DNA of 45,701 nucleotides, taken from a virus. The notes beneath the pieces were generated by a model. It had not been told where the DNA came from and made no database searches. It saw only the letters and a program-made list of their open reading frames with translations. The position numbers and the translations under genes were made by a program. Location: IMG/VR virus record IMGVR_UViG_3300044625_002374, positions 1 to 45,701 of that record, one strand, 5' to 3'. This document shows, piece by piece, positions 1 through 9,042 of the stretch. The number at the start of each line of letters is the position of its first letter. Position 1 is the stretch's first letter.

Positions 1-114
1 CGTTCATTAAAAGTTGTCAGCAACATGTTGACATCAGTAAAACGAGGTATTTCTTTAAAGAATCGTGATGCATGTACTTGGTGCGAATTTAAAGGCACAG
101 AACACTGCACTTGA
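1..114 (+). CDS. 3' end of a Cys-rich protein, possibly a PD-(D/E)XK nuclease
   Basis: The frame is open from base 1 and ends at TGA 112-114, giving the last 37 residues of a gene that begins before the window. The tail contains C-x-x-C (CTWC), then a third Cys eight residues later (EHCT) just before the stop. A C-terminal cluster of this kind is seen in Cas4/RecB-like PD-(D/E)XK nucleases, where it holds an iron-sulphur cluster, and such nucleases are common in large phages. Only the tail is visible and the catalytic residues are outside the window, so the nuclease reading is a guess. That the frame is coding is supported by its plausible composition and by the next gene starting 57 bases downstream in the same direction. 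Confidence 0.5.
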   Translation, partial: RSLKVVSNMLTSVKRGISLKNRDACTWCEFKGTEHCT

Positions 115-170
115 AAATTTTTTAAAATTAAGCATTTTTATTACAATTTCTCAAAAGTAGGTAATATATC

Positions 171-1421
171 GTGGTGGCAGATAAAAAAACAATTTTGTTA
201 TTGTCAGATCATCAATTGAGTTCAAGCGGAGTTGGAACACAGGCTCGATGGTTGATTAATGGTCTAATCAATACTGGTAAGTGGAAGTTTAAGTGCTTTG
301 GCGGAGCAGTAAAGCATGAAGATTATAGGACCCTAGTTGTCAATGAAGATTTCATCATTAAGCCGACAAACGGGTTTGGTGATAGAAACATGTTGAGGCA
401 AGTTTTAGCAACTGAAAGACCAGATGTTCTTCTATTATTCACGGATCCTAGATTTTTTATCTGGGTTTGGGAAATGGAAGATGAAATTCATCAGGTATGT
501 CCAATAGCGTACAATCACCTTTGGGACAACTACCCGTGGCCAGAATTTAATAAGGTTCTATATGAATCTACCGACCTCGTCAATTGCATCAACTGGCCAA
601 CCTATCAAATGGTGAAGGAAAGATTCCCAGAAAAAACAAATTATATTCCTCATGCAATTCCACAAGAGGTTTATCATCCCCTCCCGGAAGACCAACAAAA
701 GAAGAACAAGGTAACGTTGTTGGGTTCGCAACGCGAAGATCACTTTACGGCTTTGTTTGTTTCCAGAAATGCCAGAAGAAAGATGCCGTCTGACATCCTG
801 GTTTCATGGAAACAATTTATGGATGAACTAAAGAAAAAGCACGGCCATTCAAAGGCAACACTGGTTATGCATACTGAGCCCCTTGACCCAGAAGGACCAA
901 ACCTTCACCACGTTGTTGACATGCTTGAAATCAAGGATTCTGTCTTCTTCTCGAAGAATAGAATCGAGTTTGGAGACATGAACAAACTTTATAATGCATG
1001 CGATACCGTAGTGAATCGTAGTTGTAATGAAGGATTCGGTCTTTCTACTCTCGAAGCAATGATGTGTGCCAAACCAATCATCGCAATTAAAACGGGCGGA
1101 CTGACTCGACAAGTAGAAGACCTAGAAACTGGAGAGCAATTCGGAATTGGATTGAATCCAGATGCGAGCTCTTTGGTTGGAAATCAGCTTGTTCCATTCA
1201 TTTATGAAGATTATGTTACCCATGAAGCCCTCGCAAATGCATTCATGGAGATGTATGAGTGGGGACCAGAAAAGAGAAAGCAAGTCGGTCAAAGAGCGCT
1301 TGAACACGCAAGAAAAGATTACGACATCAACAACGTAATCAAGGCTTGGGATGAGACTCTTACTAAATTAGTTGACACCTGGCAAGACAATCGTAAAACC
1401 TGGGAAATTAACAAAATTTAA
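171..1421 (+). CDS. Glycosyltransferase, GT4/GT-B type
   Basis: This 416-residue protein looks like a retaining GT-B glycosyltransferase that moves a sugar from a nucleotide-sugar donor. The N-terminus has a Rossmann-like strand (TILLLSDHQLSSSGVGTQAR), and the C-terminal half has the family's E-x7-E signature in NEGFGLSTLEAMM, with E287 and E295, followed by KPIIAIKTGG. The start is GTG at 171; a second GTG follows at once at 174, and AGTAGG lies about 10 bases upstream. A second glycosyltransferase follows 18 bases later, so the two probably act on the same substrate. That substrate could be a virion protein, modified DNA or a host surface glycan; the sequence does not say which. The family call is firm; donor and acceptor are unknown. 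Confidence 0.85.
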   Translation: MVADKKTILLLSDHQLSSSGVGTQARWLINGLINTGKWKFKCFGGAVKHEDYRTLVVNEDFIIKPTNGFGDRNMLRQVLATERPDVLLLFTDPRFFIWVWEMEDEIHQVCPIAYNHLWDNYPWPEFNKVLYESTDLVNCINWPTYQMVKERFPEKTNYIPHAIPQEVYHPLPEDQQKKNKVTLLGSQREDHFTALFVSRNARRKMPSDILVSWKQFMDELKKKHGHSKATLVMHTEPLDPEGPNLHHVVDMLEIKDSVFFSKNRIEFGDMNKLYNACDTVVNRSCNEGFGLSTLEAMMCAKPIIAIKTGGLTRQVEDLETGEQFGIGLNPDASSLVGNQLVPFIYEDYVTHEALANAFMEMYEWGPEKRKQVGQRALEHARKDYDINNVIKAWDETLTKLVDTWQDNRKTWEINKI

Positions 1422-1439
1422 AAGGAATTTAATACCAAA

Positions 1440-2612
1440 ATGAAAAAGGTTATATTCAAAGGCCCAGTACTGACTCAGTCAGGTTACGGTGTTCATGCAA
1501 GACAAGTTGCAAGATGGTTGCTATCAAAAAATGATATCGATGTTAAGTTTGTTGTCACACCATGGGGCGATACACCATGGATACTAAATCGTTCTCATTG
1601 TGATGGGCTAGTTGGTAAGATAATGGAAAGAACAGCAAGCCCTGATTACAAAGCTGATGTCTCTTTTCAACTTCAATTACCAAATGAATGGGATTCAAAG
1701 TTATGTCCGATCAATATAGGAATAACAGCAGCAGTAGAAACAGATCTAGCAAACCCAGATTGGGTAGCTGATTCAAACAAGATGTCTTGTATAGTTCTAC
1801 CTTCCAATCATTCATTAAAAAGCCTAGAAAATGCGGGTACATTGACAGTAGAATCGCATGTAATACCAGAATCTTTTTCTGATGACATTGTCAAGAATGA
1901 TGACAAAACAATCGACCTATCTCATGTCAAAACTTCATTTAACTTTCTATTGTTTGGACAGATGACTGGTAACAATCCATTCAACGATCGTAAAAATCTT
2001 TTATTTACCATCAAGTGGATTTGTGAAGCATTTGAAAAAGACAGTGATGTTGGCATCATCATCAAAACGAATGCTGGAAGAAATACAAAAATCGATAGAA
2101 ATATAGTTCTTCGTAATCTAGAAGTTCTTCTAAAAGAAGTTAGACCAAGGTCTGAAAACCCTAAGGTTTATTTGTTACATGGCGATATGAGTGACAGCGA
2201 CGTCGCTGCATTATATAAACATCAAAAAGTCAAAGCATTAGTTTCTTTAACTCGCGGAGAAGGATACGGCCTACCCATACTAGAAGCTGCTGCTGCAGGA
2301 TTACCAGTCATCGCAACAGGATGGTCAGGCCACCTTGACTTTATGAAACACACAAAGTTTGTCAGCATCGATCATAAGTTAACTCAAATACACCCATCAA
2401 GGGTCGATGACAAAATCTTCATGAAGAATTCTAAGTGGGCTGAACCTATCGAAGAAGATTTCAAAAAGAAGATTACAAAATTCAGAAATAGTTCATCAAC
2501 TCCAAGAGAATGGGCAACACAAGGCGCAAACAAAATTCATGAACTCTATAGTCATGATGCTGTCTCAAAGATGTATGATGAAAAGCTATCAAAATTCTTG
2601 GTTAATTCATGA
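1440..2612 (+). CDS. Glycosyltransferase, GT4/GT-B type (second copy)
   Basis: This 390-residue GT-B glycosyltransferase has the E-x7-E motif in TRGEGYGLPILEAAAAG (E274 and E282), followed by LPVIATGWSGHLDF, a classic donor-binding segment. The N-terminus (KKVIFKGPVLTQSGYGVHAR) has the Gly-rich turn of the acceptor domain. It is related only distantly to the preceding gene, so the pair is probably not a recent duplication. GGAATT about 8 bases upstream may be its ribosome binding site. Its last four bases, ATGA, overlap the start of the following membrane-protein gene, which suggests translational coupling and a single operon leading into the late sigma gene. The acceptor is unknown. Confidence 0.85.
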   Translation: MKKVIFKGPVLTQSGYGVHARQVARWLLSKNDIDVKFVVTPWGDTPWILNRSHCDGLVGKIMERTASPDYKADVSFQLQLPNEWDSKLCPINIGITAAVETDLANPDWVADSNKMSCIVLPSNHSLKSLENAGTLTVESHVIPESFSDDIVKNDDKTIDLSHVKTSFNFLLFGQMTGNNPFNDRKNLLFTIKWICEAFEKDSDVGIIIKTNAGRNTKIDRNIVLRNLEVLLKEVRPRSENPKVYLLHGDMSDSDVAALYKHQKVKALVSLTRGEGYGLPILEAAAAGLPVIATGWSGHLDFMKHTKFVSIDHKLTQIHPSRVDDKIFMKNSKWAEPIEEDFKKKITKFRNSSSTPREWATQGANKIHELYSHDAVSKMYDEKLSKFLVNS

Positions 2613-2908
2613 TTTATGCAATTTTAATAATAACGAACATTTTAACGCTGGCGGCTTGTGTCCTAGCAGTCCAACGTTCTCTTGTTCTTATTGAAAAAAT
2701 TGATGAAATTAACGTTCAGGTAGAAGAATCATTAGACATAATTGACACATCATATGCAAACGTATCTAAACACCTAGAATCCCCAGTCCTATTTGATGAT
2801 CCAGTCGTTGTAGCGATGATAAGAGATGTTAAACAAGCTAGGGATGCCATGCTTTTGGTCGCAAACAAAGTTACAGAACCGTTTCAAAACGACGAGGATT
2901 CAGATTAG
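2609..2908 (+). CDS. Small single-pass membrane protein
   Basis: This 99-residue protein has one hydrophobic segment at residues 2-22 (IYAILIITNILTLAACVLAV) and then a polar, probably helical, region with many acidic residues. It should be an inner-membrane protein with a single N-terminal anchor and most of its mass on one side. It overlaps the preceding glycosyltransferase gene by four bases (ATGA) and ends two bases before the sigma gene, so it is part of that operon. I do not recognise a family. A role at the membrane in assembly or lysis is possible but nothing in the sequence shows it. Confidence 0.7.
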   Translation: MIYAILIITNILTLAACVLAVQRSLVLIEKIDEINVQVEESLDIIDTSYANVSKHLESPVLFDDPVVVAMIRDVKQARDAMLLVANKVTEPFQNDEDSD

Positions 2909-2910
2909 GA

Positions 2911-3681
2911 ATGAACATTGTGATAGAAAAAAATGTAAGAAAAACAAGAAGACGTCGCAAAAAAGGTGATGAAGCAGTCCCTGAAACACCAAATGCAAGA
3001 TTTTATTTTACCGGTGAAACGCAGATAGCCATCTGCGAATTTCAACAATCTGCTGATCGTAAGGTCAGAGAAAAGCTTTATGTTGAAAAGATCATGCCGG
3101 CATTTGAAAAGCTGGTAGAAAATCTAATCAACATTCATAAGTTCAGCGGTCTGCATGACACTTATGAAGACCTTAAGAACGATTGCGTCAACTTCTTATT
3201 CGAAACAATTCACAAGTTCAATCCAAATATGGGAACAAATGCATTCTCATATTTTAATGTCGTTGCAAAGAATTGGCTCATCATCAAGACAAAACAGAAA
3301 GCGCAACGTGGTCGAAGAGACGTTAGCATCGATGACCCCAAAGGACTATCTACAAATGAAATGCAGGTCATTGAAGAACGCAGCATGGTTCCTGCTCAAG
3401 ATTTTTTTCTAGAGAACAATGAGAATATAGCAAATGTTTTGAAGCTCATGTATGAAATACGTTCAAGAGTGAAAGTTGAAAATGAGCTACTTTGCATAAA
3501 CTCCGTCATAACAATTTTTGAAAACATTAACGACATTGACATTTTGAATAAGAGCGCAATTCTTCTTTACATAAGAGAATTATCCGGGTTAAGTCCAAAG
3601 CAACTCACAACCTCAATGCAGGCTGTAAAAAAACACTACAATAAATTGAAAGTGGAACAAAAGTTTGATTTATTCGAATAA
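2911..3681 (+). CDS. 55: T4 gp55-like late-transcription sigma factor
   Basis: This 256-residue protein resembles the minimal phage late sigma factor gp55, which directs host RNA polymerase to late promoters of the TATAAATA type. After a basic N-terminus (KTRRRRKKGD, residues 11-20), residues 55-130 look like sigma region 2: DLKNDCVNFLFETIHKFNPNMGTNAFSYF aligns with the DLIQEG...FSTYA core, read here in two pieces at 88-107 and 108-116. No region 4 is visible, as expected for gp55. The protein ends QKFDLFE (250-256), similar to sliding-clamp-binding tails; T4 gp55 uses its C-terminus to bind the gp45 clamp. The gene sits at the head of the structural cluster it would be expected to switch on. 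At 256 residues it is longer than T4 gp55 (about 185). Confidence 0.72.
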   Translation: MNIVIEKNVRKTRRRRKKGDEAVPETPNARFYFTGETQIAICEFQQSADRKVREKLYVEKIMPAFEKLVENLINIHKFSGLHDTYEDLKNDCVNFLFETIHKFNPNMGTNAFSYFNVVAKNWLIIKTKQKAQRGRRDVSIDDPKGLSTNEMQVIEERSMVPAQDFFLENNENIANVLKLMYEIRSRVKVENELLCINSVITIFENINDIDILNKSAILLYIRELSGLSPKQLTTSMQAVKKHYNKLKVEQKFDLFE

Positions 3682-3713
3682 TTTCTAGCCCCATCAGAAA
3701 ATGAGGAAAGTAT

Positions 3714-4091
3714 ATGCCAGATGTAGCAGATGAGTTGGACCCAATTGAAATTTCAGATCGTAGCATCAAAGATAGGATTAAAGACTTCAACGGCCTCTTG
3801 AGTCAAATTGAATCGATCAATGATAAAAAGAGGCAATTGTGGAAAGAAATCTATGAGAATGCAATAACTGATCGACAAAATGCATACATCATGTTTACTA
3901 AGCTGGTCCTGATAGTTCAAGACAAAAGTACAGAACACGCTGTTCATGGCAGGACAATTTCTTCATATATAGAAAGAATGAGCAAAGCAAACGACCAATT
4001 GATCCGGTTGGCTGAGCTGGTTGCAAAAGCTGAATCCGTCTCAGAAAAGATAGATCCAGATGATATGTTTGATAAGATAAGGAATAACTGA
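3714..4091 (+). CDS. Helical protein of unknown function
   Basis: This is a 125-residue protein with no family I recognise. It is rich in charged residues and in long predicted helices (residues 20-60 and 85-115), with no membrane segment or cysteine cluster. GAGGAAAG about 5 bases before the ATG is a good ribosome binding site. Its final A is the first base of the next gene's ATG, so translation is probably coupled to the baseplate hub gene. It lies between the late sigma and the hub: it could be a T4 gp33-like co-activator or a baseplate assembly factor, but no motif supports either. Confidence 0.65.
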   Translation: MPDVADELDPIEISDRSIKDRIKDFNGLLSQIESINDKKRQLWKEIYENAITDRQNAYIMFTKLVLIVQDKSTEHAVHGRTISSYIERMSKANDQLIRLAELVAKAESVSEKIDPDDMFDKIRNN

Positions 4092-5731
4092 TGTCAGAGA
4101 TTGTTAGAAAAATTGCAGAAGATGGGCACAGAGTATCTGGTGCGCTAAATTCTGTTTACAATAACATTCAAAATGGCCCACCAAACATAAATCTGCCTCC
4201 TGTTTTTCAACGGTGGGTTGTTCTTGATGTAATCTTTGATCCTTACATTATAGATGAAAGCAAAATACAACAATTAGAATCTATACACGGAAAAATAACA
4301 AATTCAATTTATGCTTTAAATACCACGCCTCCTAGAAATACGATAATAGGCAAACAAGTAATAGATTCTCGCCGAGGGAATAAAACCATGGCAGAGAACG
4401 CGATGTTACTATATCCATTATTCCCTTCATCGCTATCCATGCCTTGTAAGCCAGGTGAGCATGTGTGGGTCATGTTTGAATTTTTGACAGAACAAAAAAA
4501 CTTAGGATATTGGGTTTGTTCCATCGTCGGACCAGGACACACCGAAGATGTTAATCATAGCCACTTTCAAAGAAGCTTTGATTCAACGTTTTTAACTAGC
4601 GAAGAAAACGCAAATGCACAAAATAAGCATGAAAAAACGCTTAAAAAACCAAGATATCATTTTAAAAATGGCGTCTACGTAAAAATAATAACCTCTGAAG
4701 AAACTCAAGAAAGTTCGTCAGTAATAGATCCAGCATCTGCGTCTGTCTCAGGTGGAATAGATGCTTATGAAAGAATATTAACTGAATCCGACGCCGCAAA
4801 AGCATCTGTCTACGAATCAGTTCCTCGTTTTAGAAAAAGGCCTGGAGATTTAGCATTAGAAGGAAGTAATAATACTTTAATCGTGCTTGGTAGAGATCGA
4901 ACGGGAAGCGCTGCAGCGTATACTACTGTTGATGTATCTGATCCAAATAATCCGAATGCAAATGGAGCAAGAAGAGTTGACAAAAATTCCAACGACTTAT
5001 TTACAAAAAAAGGAGCAGGATCTATAGACATGGTGGTCGGAAGAGGTCAACTTTCTGGATTTACTCAAACAGGAGGTGTACCAACGCTCAACGATCTAGG
5101 TAATTTAGAATTATCAAAACATAAAGATTCTATAAGCGAAAATGAAGGAAATCCTGACTTTAAAAACGACAGAAGCAGAATTTATATTTCGCAAAATACA
5201 AATATTGATAAAAATCTCGGCACAAATTACTTACAAAAAAACTTAAACCGTAAACCTTCAGTACAAGACTCAGTTGATGGAGATGCAGGGATTCTAATAA
5301 AATCTGATAAAGTTAGAATCTTAGCTAGATCAGACGTTCAAATACTCGTTACTGGTTATGATGATGAATCTGTTCCAACAGGTGTAAATAACGAAAACGG
5401 GTTGAATGAAACAAAGTCTATTAAAACTGAAAAGAGCGATTCAAAAAAATGGGCTTCTATAACCATAAAAAGAAATGGTGACATCGTTTTTGAACCTTCA
5501 GATCTTGGATACATCAAGCTTGGAGGAGAAGATGCAAACAGGGGCATCGTTTGTACAACACAGCCTGTCGTGGCAACAAACGGAGGAGTCTTTGGAAAGC
5601 CCATGTTGACAACAGATGGTGGTCAATTAGCTGGTGCAGCTTCACCCACCCCCCAAGGAAACAAACCTGCATTACCGCAAGACGCCACTTTAGATTTAGG
5701 CACGTATGCAAATAAAGTTTTGATTAAATGA
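4091..5731 (+). CDS. Baseplate hub/spike protein, gp5-like
   Basis: This 546-residue protein is likely the central hub or spike at the baseplate tip. Around residues 90-150 there is a compact beta-rich stretch (AMLLYPLFPSSLSMPCKPGE, then HVWVMFEF and LGYWVCSIVGPGHTE) that reads like the OB-fold domain of T4 gp5 and VgrG proteins. The C-terminal part (about 390-500) is beta-rich, with DGDAGILIKSDKVRILARS and a later ASITIKRNGDIVFEPSDLGY, the repeating strand pattern expected of a spike. No lysozyme domain like that of T4 gp5 is visible; the next gene carries a different peptidase-like domain and may take over that role. Position directly before gp25 and gp6 supports the call. Confidence 0.7.
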   Translation: MSEIVRKIAEDGHRVSGALNSVYNNIQNGPPNINLPPVFQRWVVLDVIFDPYIIDESKIQQLESIHGKITNSIYALNTTPPRNTIIGKQVIDSRRGNKTMAENAMLLYPLFPSSLSMPCKPGEHVWVMFEFLTEQKNLGYWVCSIVGPGHTEDVNHSHFQRSFDSTFLTSEENANAQNKHEKTLKKPRYHFKNGVYVKIITSEETQESSSVIDPASASVSGGIDAYERILTESDAAKASVYESVPRFRKRPGDLALEGSNNTLIVLGRDRTGSAAAYTTVDVSDPNNPNANGARRVDKNSNDLFTKKGAGSIDMVVGRGQLSGFTQTGGVPTLNDLGNLELSKHKDSISENEGNPDFKNDRSRIYISQNTNIDKNLGTNYLQKNLNRKPSVQDSVDGDAGILIKSDKVRILARSDVQILVTGYDDESVPTGVNNENGLNETKSIKTEKSDSKKWASITIKRNGDIVFEPSDLGYIKLGGEDANRGIVCTTQPVVATNGGVFGKPMLTTDGGQLAGAASPTPQGNKPALPQDATLDLGTYANKVLIK

Positions 5732-5744
5732 CGGAAGAACGAAC

Positions 5745-8444
5745 ATGGCAAAAATCGGTTGTTTAGACCACGTTGGGATCTTAGATGAAAATGGAAAGCT
5801 TACAGAAAAAGCTAAAAACACGTTCATAGAAGAGGTTCAAGACATCATCAAGTATGGAACAAAAAATATACCCCCAGAAGTAAAACCTTTATTTTCAGCA
5901 GGTATAGAAATACCGCCGAATCCAAATCCAGAAGCAATACCTGACTTAAAAAACAAAACTATTTTTTCTGCATTTCATAAAAACTACATTGGTAGATACG
6001 AAAAAATAGCAAACGACTTAAACGTTAGCTCAAACTTCAGCCTGCTTCCTGCTATAGCTGATCCAATAGCGTTAGCAGGTTCAGCATTTGGCGTTGAATT
6101 GCCCGCGTTAGATTTCCCAGGCGGGTTTGTTCCATATTTTTCTGGACTTCTTCCTCAAAAATTATTGCTTGATCTTATTGATGCAGGAAAGACAGAATTT
6201 TTAAAACCAGATGGTCTTGTTAAGTTAGTTGATAAGCTTGTCGAATTAAAGGCTCCGCCGATCCCGCCTGTTCCGGTTTTGCCATTAATAACCCCTCCTG
6301 CACCAATACCAGGATTAGTTCCTCCCCCGCTATCAAGTCCTGATCTCACCGACGCCAAAATACCTTCACCAGGTGGGATACCAGAAATTCAACTTCAACT
6401 GCCTGAAATTTCTATACCTCCAAATCCAGAGATCCCATTACCTCCTCAAGCTGTTCTTTCTACACTCGCAGCAAAAGAATTTGCTGCATTTACAAACATT
6501 CCAAAACTTTTATTACAAATAATTGCTAAAATACCAAGCTTGGTTGCAAAACTAGGAAACATTCCAGCAATAATGGAAGAAATATGCAAACTTGTAATAG
6601 GATCTGGAGTTTTAGGGGATATTAAACCTACATCGTCCATAGAACTTGCAGCTTCCATCGTCCTATCTAGAAAGATATCTGAGATGCTATTAACTGCAGC
6701 TATGGGTTCTACAATAGGTTCAGCTCCTGGTAGCGCAACTACAGGCGTCACACAAAAAACTAGCGGTCCTAATGAATTTAGACGATATAAATCAAAACCG
6801 AAGAAAGAGGCGACAAAAGCTCCTGAATTAACTCCTGCACAAAAAGCGAATCAAAGAGCTATCGGTCTAGCTGGTTCTTCGTACGGAGACCCAAGCGAAC
6901 GAAGCAGATATACACAAGGTCTATTCATTATAGAAAGTGTCCTTGGAAAATTTGACCGAGCCTCAATTAACATTTATGGTGAAGCGCGCGCCGACGGCGA
7001 GCCGTATACTGATCAACAAATTCTTAATGCAAAGAAGGCTTCATTTTTAAAAACAAACTCTAAGCTGAGAGCCACTCCGATTAAATCATCTTCAGGATTT
7101 ATAGACTTTGTTGAGTCTGACGTTGCCAAGCAATCTTCTTGTGGCCTTTTTGTAAGATCTTGCCTCACTGCGGCAGGTTGTAACAATTATTTCTTTTTAA
7201 GTCTATATGCAAAAGGACAAGCGATTCAAATTCTACTAAACATAGGGTTAATGAGAAATTACCGCTGGGTAGAAGATGAAGGTAGACCAGGCATAATAAA
7301 TGATCTAAAAAAAGAGGGGCAAGAATACAAAGATCTAAAAGAGCTTATACAGAAGATAGCAGGACCAACAAGCTATGGAGGTCAGGAGTATAAAGATGAA
7401 AATATAACCCAATTTCTCGGTAACTGGGCACTAGATAAAAATCTAGATTCAGCACATCCAGCGTTGCAACCTTACTTAAAACCTTTCGAAGAAAGAGCTT
7501 GTATATTTGGCAAAGAACTTGTGCAGCTAGCAGCGAAGGGACAATTTCCAAAGTTAGTAGCCGGTGATGCAATATTAATTTGCAAGACGGTGGATAATTC
7601 AACAGGATTAGACCGCGCGAGGGGTGGCGAACACATCTTGCTCGTGACGAAAGATAGAAACACGACGGACTTTGCTTATTCAGCGGATCAAAAAGATCCC
7701 AATAATTTATACACATTAACATATCCAATTTTTGCTGTAGAAGGCGGTGCCCTTGACGATGACAATACTGAACCTGGTACAGTAGACCAAGTCTATAAAG
7801 ATGAAGCTAAATTAAAACAATTATTGAATTCCCAAGGTGGAGACATTTTTAAAATGATTCCTGAAAATTATAGAGAAGGTGATCAATATCATGCTAAAGT
7901 AAATGAAGCTGGGAAAGCATACTACCTGAGTGAATTTCAAAAAAATAAAAGTGTAACATTTCATTTAAAGACAGACATACCGAGGCCTTCAGCAATATTG
8001 AACGCAAAATATGATTTAGGATTCATCCAAATTGGCGGCGGAGAATCGCGCGAAGGAACTAATGATTCAGGTACAGGTCTGTTCTTGGGAATATCAGAAA
8101 TTCCAAGAACTAATAAGCTAAAAAATAAAGATCAGATCATTAAAGAAGGTAAAGCCATAGGCATTAATCCGCGTGAACGCCGCGTTCTGGCTATTTTTAA
8201 AACGAACAATTATTGTAAACAAATTGAAAATAACGGACTCCACGCAACAGAAGCAATCCAGCTAATGGACGCGACGCCACCCAACGACGTGTCCAACGTG
8301 TTTAAAGGAGGTGAACTTGACGTACTAGGCGTTTTTACATTCCCAGGATTGCTCGCGGCAAATTTTGGACGGGTCTACAAAAGGGATGCCAACGGCAAAA
8401 TCATACCAGGCCAGTTCGAAGAGACAGCTGAGGTACAGCTGTAA
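5745..8444 (+). CDS. Baseplate hub protein with CHAP/NlpC-like peptidase domain
   Basis: This 899-residue protein has three parts. Residues 1-170 are a mixed domain. Residues 171-236 are strikingly Pro-rich (PPIPPVPVLPLITPPAPIPG and similar), probably a stiff linker. From about residue 370 on there is a domain with SSCGLFVRSCLTAAG, in which C466 stands at the head of a helix, and later GDAILICKTVD and GGEHILLVTKD with H630. A helix-capping Cys followed by a His in a strand is the CHAP/NlpC-P60 arrangement of cell-wall peptidases. The Cys-His gap of 164 residues is longer than usual, so there is an insertion or the reading is wrong. It would cut peptidoglycan during injection. It starts 13 bases after the spike gene. 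Confidence 0.6.
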   Translation: MAKIGCLDHVGILDENGKLTEKAKNTFIEEVQDIIKYGTKNIPPEVKPLFSAGIEIPPNPNPEAIPDLKNKTIFSAFHKNYIGRYEKIANDLNVSSNFSLLPAIADPIALAGSAFGVELPALDFPGGFVPYFSGLLPQKLLLDLIDAGKTEFLKPDGLVKLVDKLVELKAPPIPPVPVLPLITPPAPIPGLVPPPLSSPDLTDAKIPSPGGIPEIQLQLPEISIPPNPEIPLPPQAVLSTLAAKEFAAFTNIPKLLLQIIAKIPSLVAKLGNIPAIMEEICKLVIGSGVLGDIKPTSSIELAASIVLSRKISEMLLTAAMGSTIGSAPGSATTGVTQKTSGPNEFRRYKSKPKKEATKAPELTPAQKANQRAIGLAGSSYGDPSERSRYTQGLFIIESVLGKFDRASINIYGEARADGEPYTDQQILNAKKASFLKTNSKLRATPIKSSSGFIDFVESDVAKQSSCGLFVRSCLTAAGCNNYFFLSLYAKGQAIQILLNIGLMRNYRWVEDEGRPGIINDLKKEGQEYKDLKELIQKIAGPTSYGGQEYKDENITQFLGNWALDKNLDSAHPALQPYLKPFEERACIFGKELVQLAAKGQFPKLVAGDAILICKTVDNSTGLDRARGGEHILLVTKDRNTTDFAYSADQKDPNNLYTLTYPIFAVEGGALDDDNTEPGTVDQVYKDEAKLKQLLNSQGGDIFKMIPENYREGDQYHAKVNEAGKAYYLSEFQKNKSVTFHLKTDIPRPSAILNAKYDLGFIQIGGGESREGTNDSGTGLFLGISEIPRTNKLKNKDQIIKEGKAIGINPRERRVLAIFKTNNYCKQIENNGLHATEAIQLMDATPPNDVSNVFKGGELDVLGVFTFPGLLAANFGRVYKRDANGKIIPGQFEETAEVQL

Positions 8445-8536
8445 TGTTGTACCCAGTGTTTTATGAAGAAGATTTAAAGACTGTTGCAATGCGTTTCCTC
8501 CCCAATACCAAACATAGTTTTCTTGATTGGGCATGA
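8444..8536 (+). CDS. Possible 30-residue protein
   Basis: The ATG at 8444-8446 shares its A with the TAA stop of the preceding hub gene (TAATG), a common coupling arrangement, and the frame runs to TGA 8534-8536. The product would be 30 residues beginning MLYPVFYEEDLKT and ending FLDWA. The gap between hub and gp25 genes (126 bases) is unusually wide for this tightly packed cluster, and the ORF fills most of it. No family can be recognised at this length, so coding status rests on position and plausible composition only. Confidence 0.4.
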   Translation: MLYPVFYEEDLKTVAMRFLPNTKHSFLDWA

Positions 8537-8570
8537 TATCTTCAAACGTTGATATTTACCGGTGGTCGTT

Positions 8571-9035
8571 ATGTCTGTATATAATTTTAAAAGCTCTGGG
8601 AAAACTGCAGTAAAAAGCAAAGAAGAAATTCCTGCATTTACTAGAAGTCCTGTAGGCATAAAGACGCCTTTAAGATTAAATGATAATAATTTATTTGCGA
8701 TGCATTATGATAATGCAGATCAAATTCATGATAACCTTAGAAACTTGTTGTTGACAAATTGGGGTGAAAGACTAGGCTTTTATTATTTTGGCGCAAATCT
8801 TAGAGATTTAACGTCTGAGTTATCTTCTTTGGATGCCTTTGATGGCGAAGCGATACAAAGAATAAAAGATTCAGTTTCGACGTGGATGCCTTTCGTATCG
8901 CTTAAAGATTTCTCTTCAAGATTTGATAGAGAAGAAAACGAAAATGTTGGAATATTAAAAATCGCAATAACTTATAATGTTCCACAACTAAAAATTGAAA
9001 ATAGAGCACTTCAAATATCATTACATGTAATATAG
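8571..9035 (+). CDS. 25: Baseplate wedge protein, gp25-like
   Basis: This 154-residue protein belongs to the GPW/gp25 family, the small lysozyme-like wedge subunit that helps start sheath polymerisation on the baseplate. The middle has the family pattern: DQIHDNLRNLLLTNWGER, then LGFYYFGANLRDL, and a C-terminal segment where beta strands precede the end. I place the start at ATG 8571 (MSVYNFKSSG) because GGTGG at 8561-8565 gives a five-base spacing; an in-frame GTG at 8562 would add three residues and lacks a site. It lies between the hub genes and gp6, as in T4-like baseplate clusters. The length is close to that of T4 gp25 (132). Confidence 0.88.
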   Translation: MSVYNFKSSGKTAVKSKEEIPAFTRSPVGIKTPLRLNDNNLFAMHYDNADQIHDNLRNLLLTNWGERLGFYYFGANLRDLTSELSSLDAFDGEAIQRIKDSVSTWMPFVSLKDFSSRFDREENENVGILKIAITYNVPQLKIENRALQISLHVI

Positions 9036-9042
9036 ATCTAAA

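Noticed and set aside
7345-7728. 127-codon minus-strand ORF
   Set aside because: It is antisense to the hub gene, with Ser/Leu-rich composition and no motif. The plus strand there has a recognisable peptidase-like domain.
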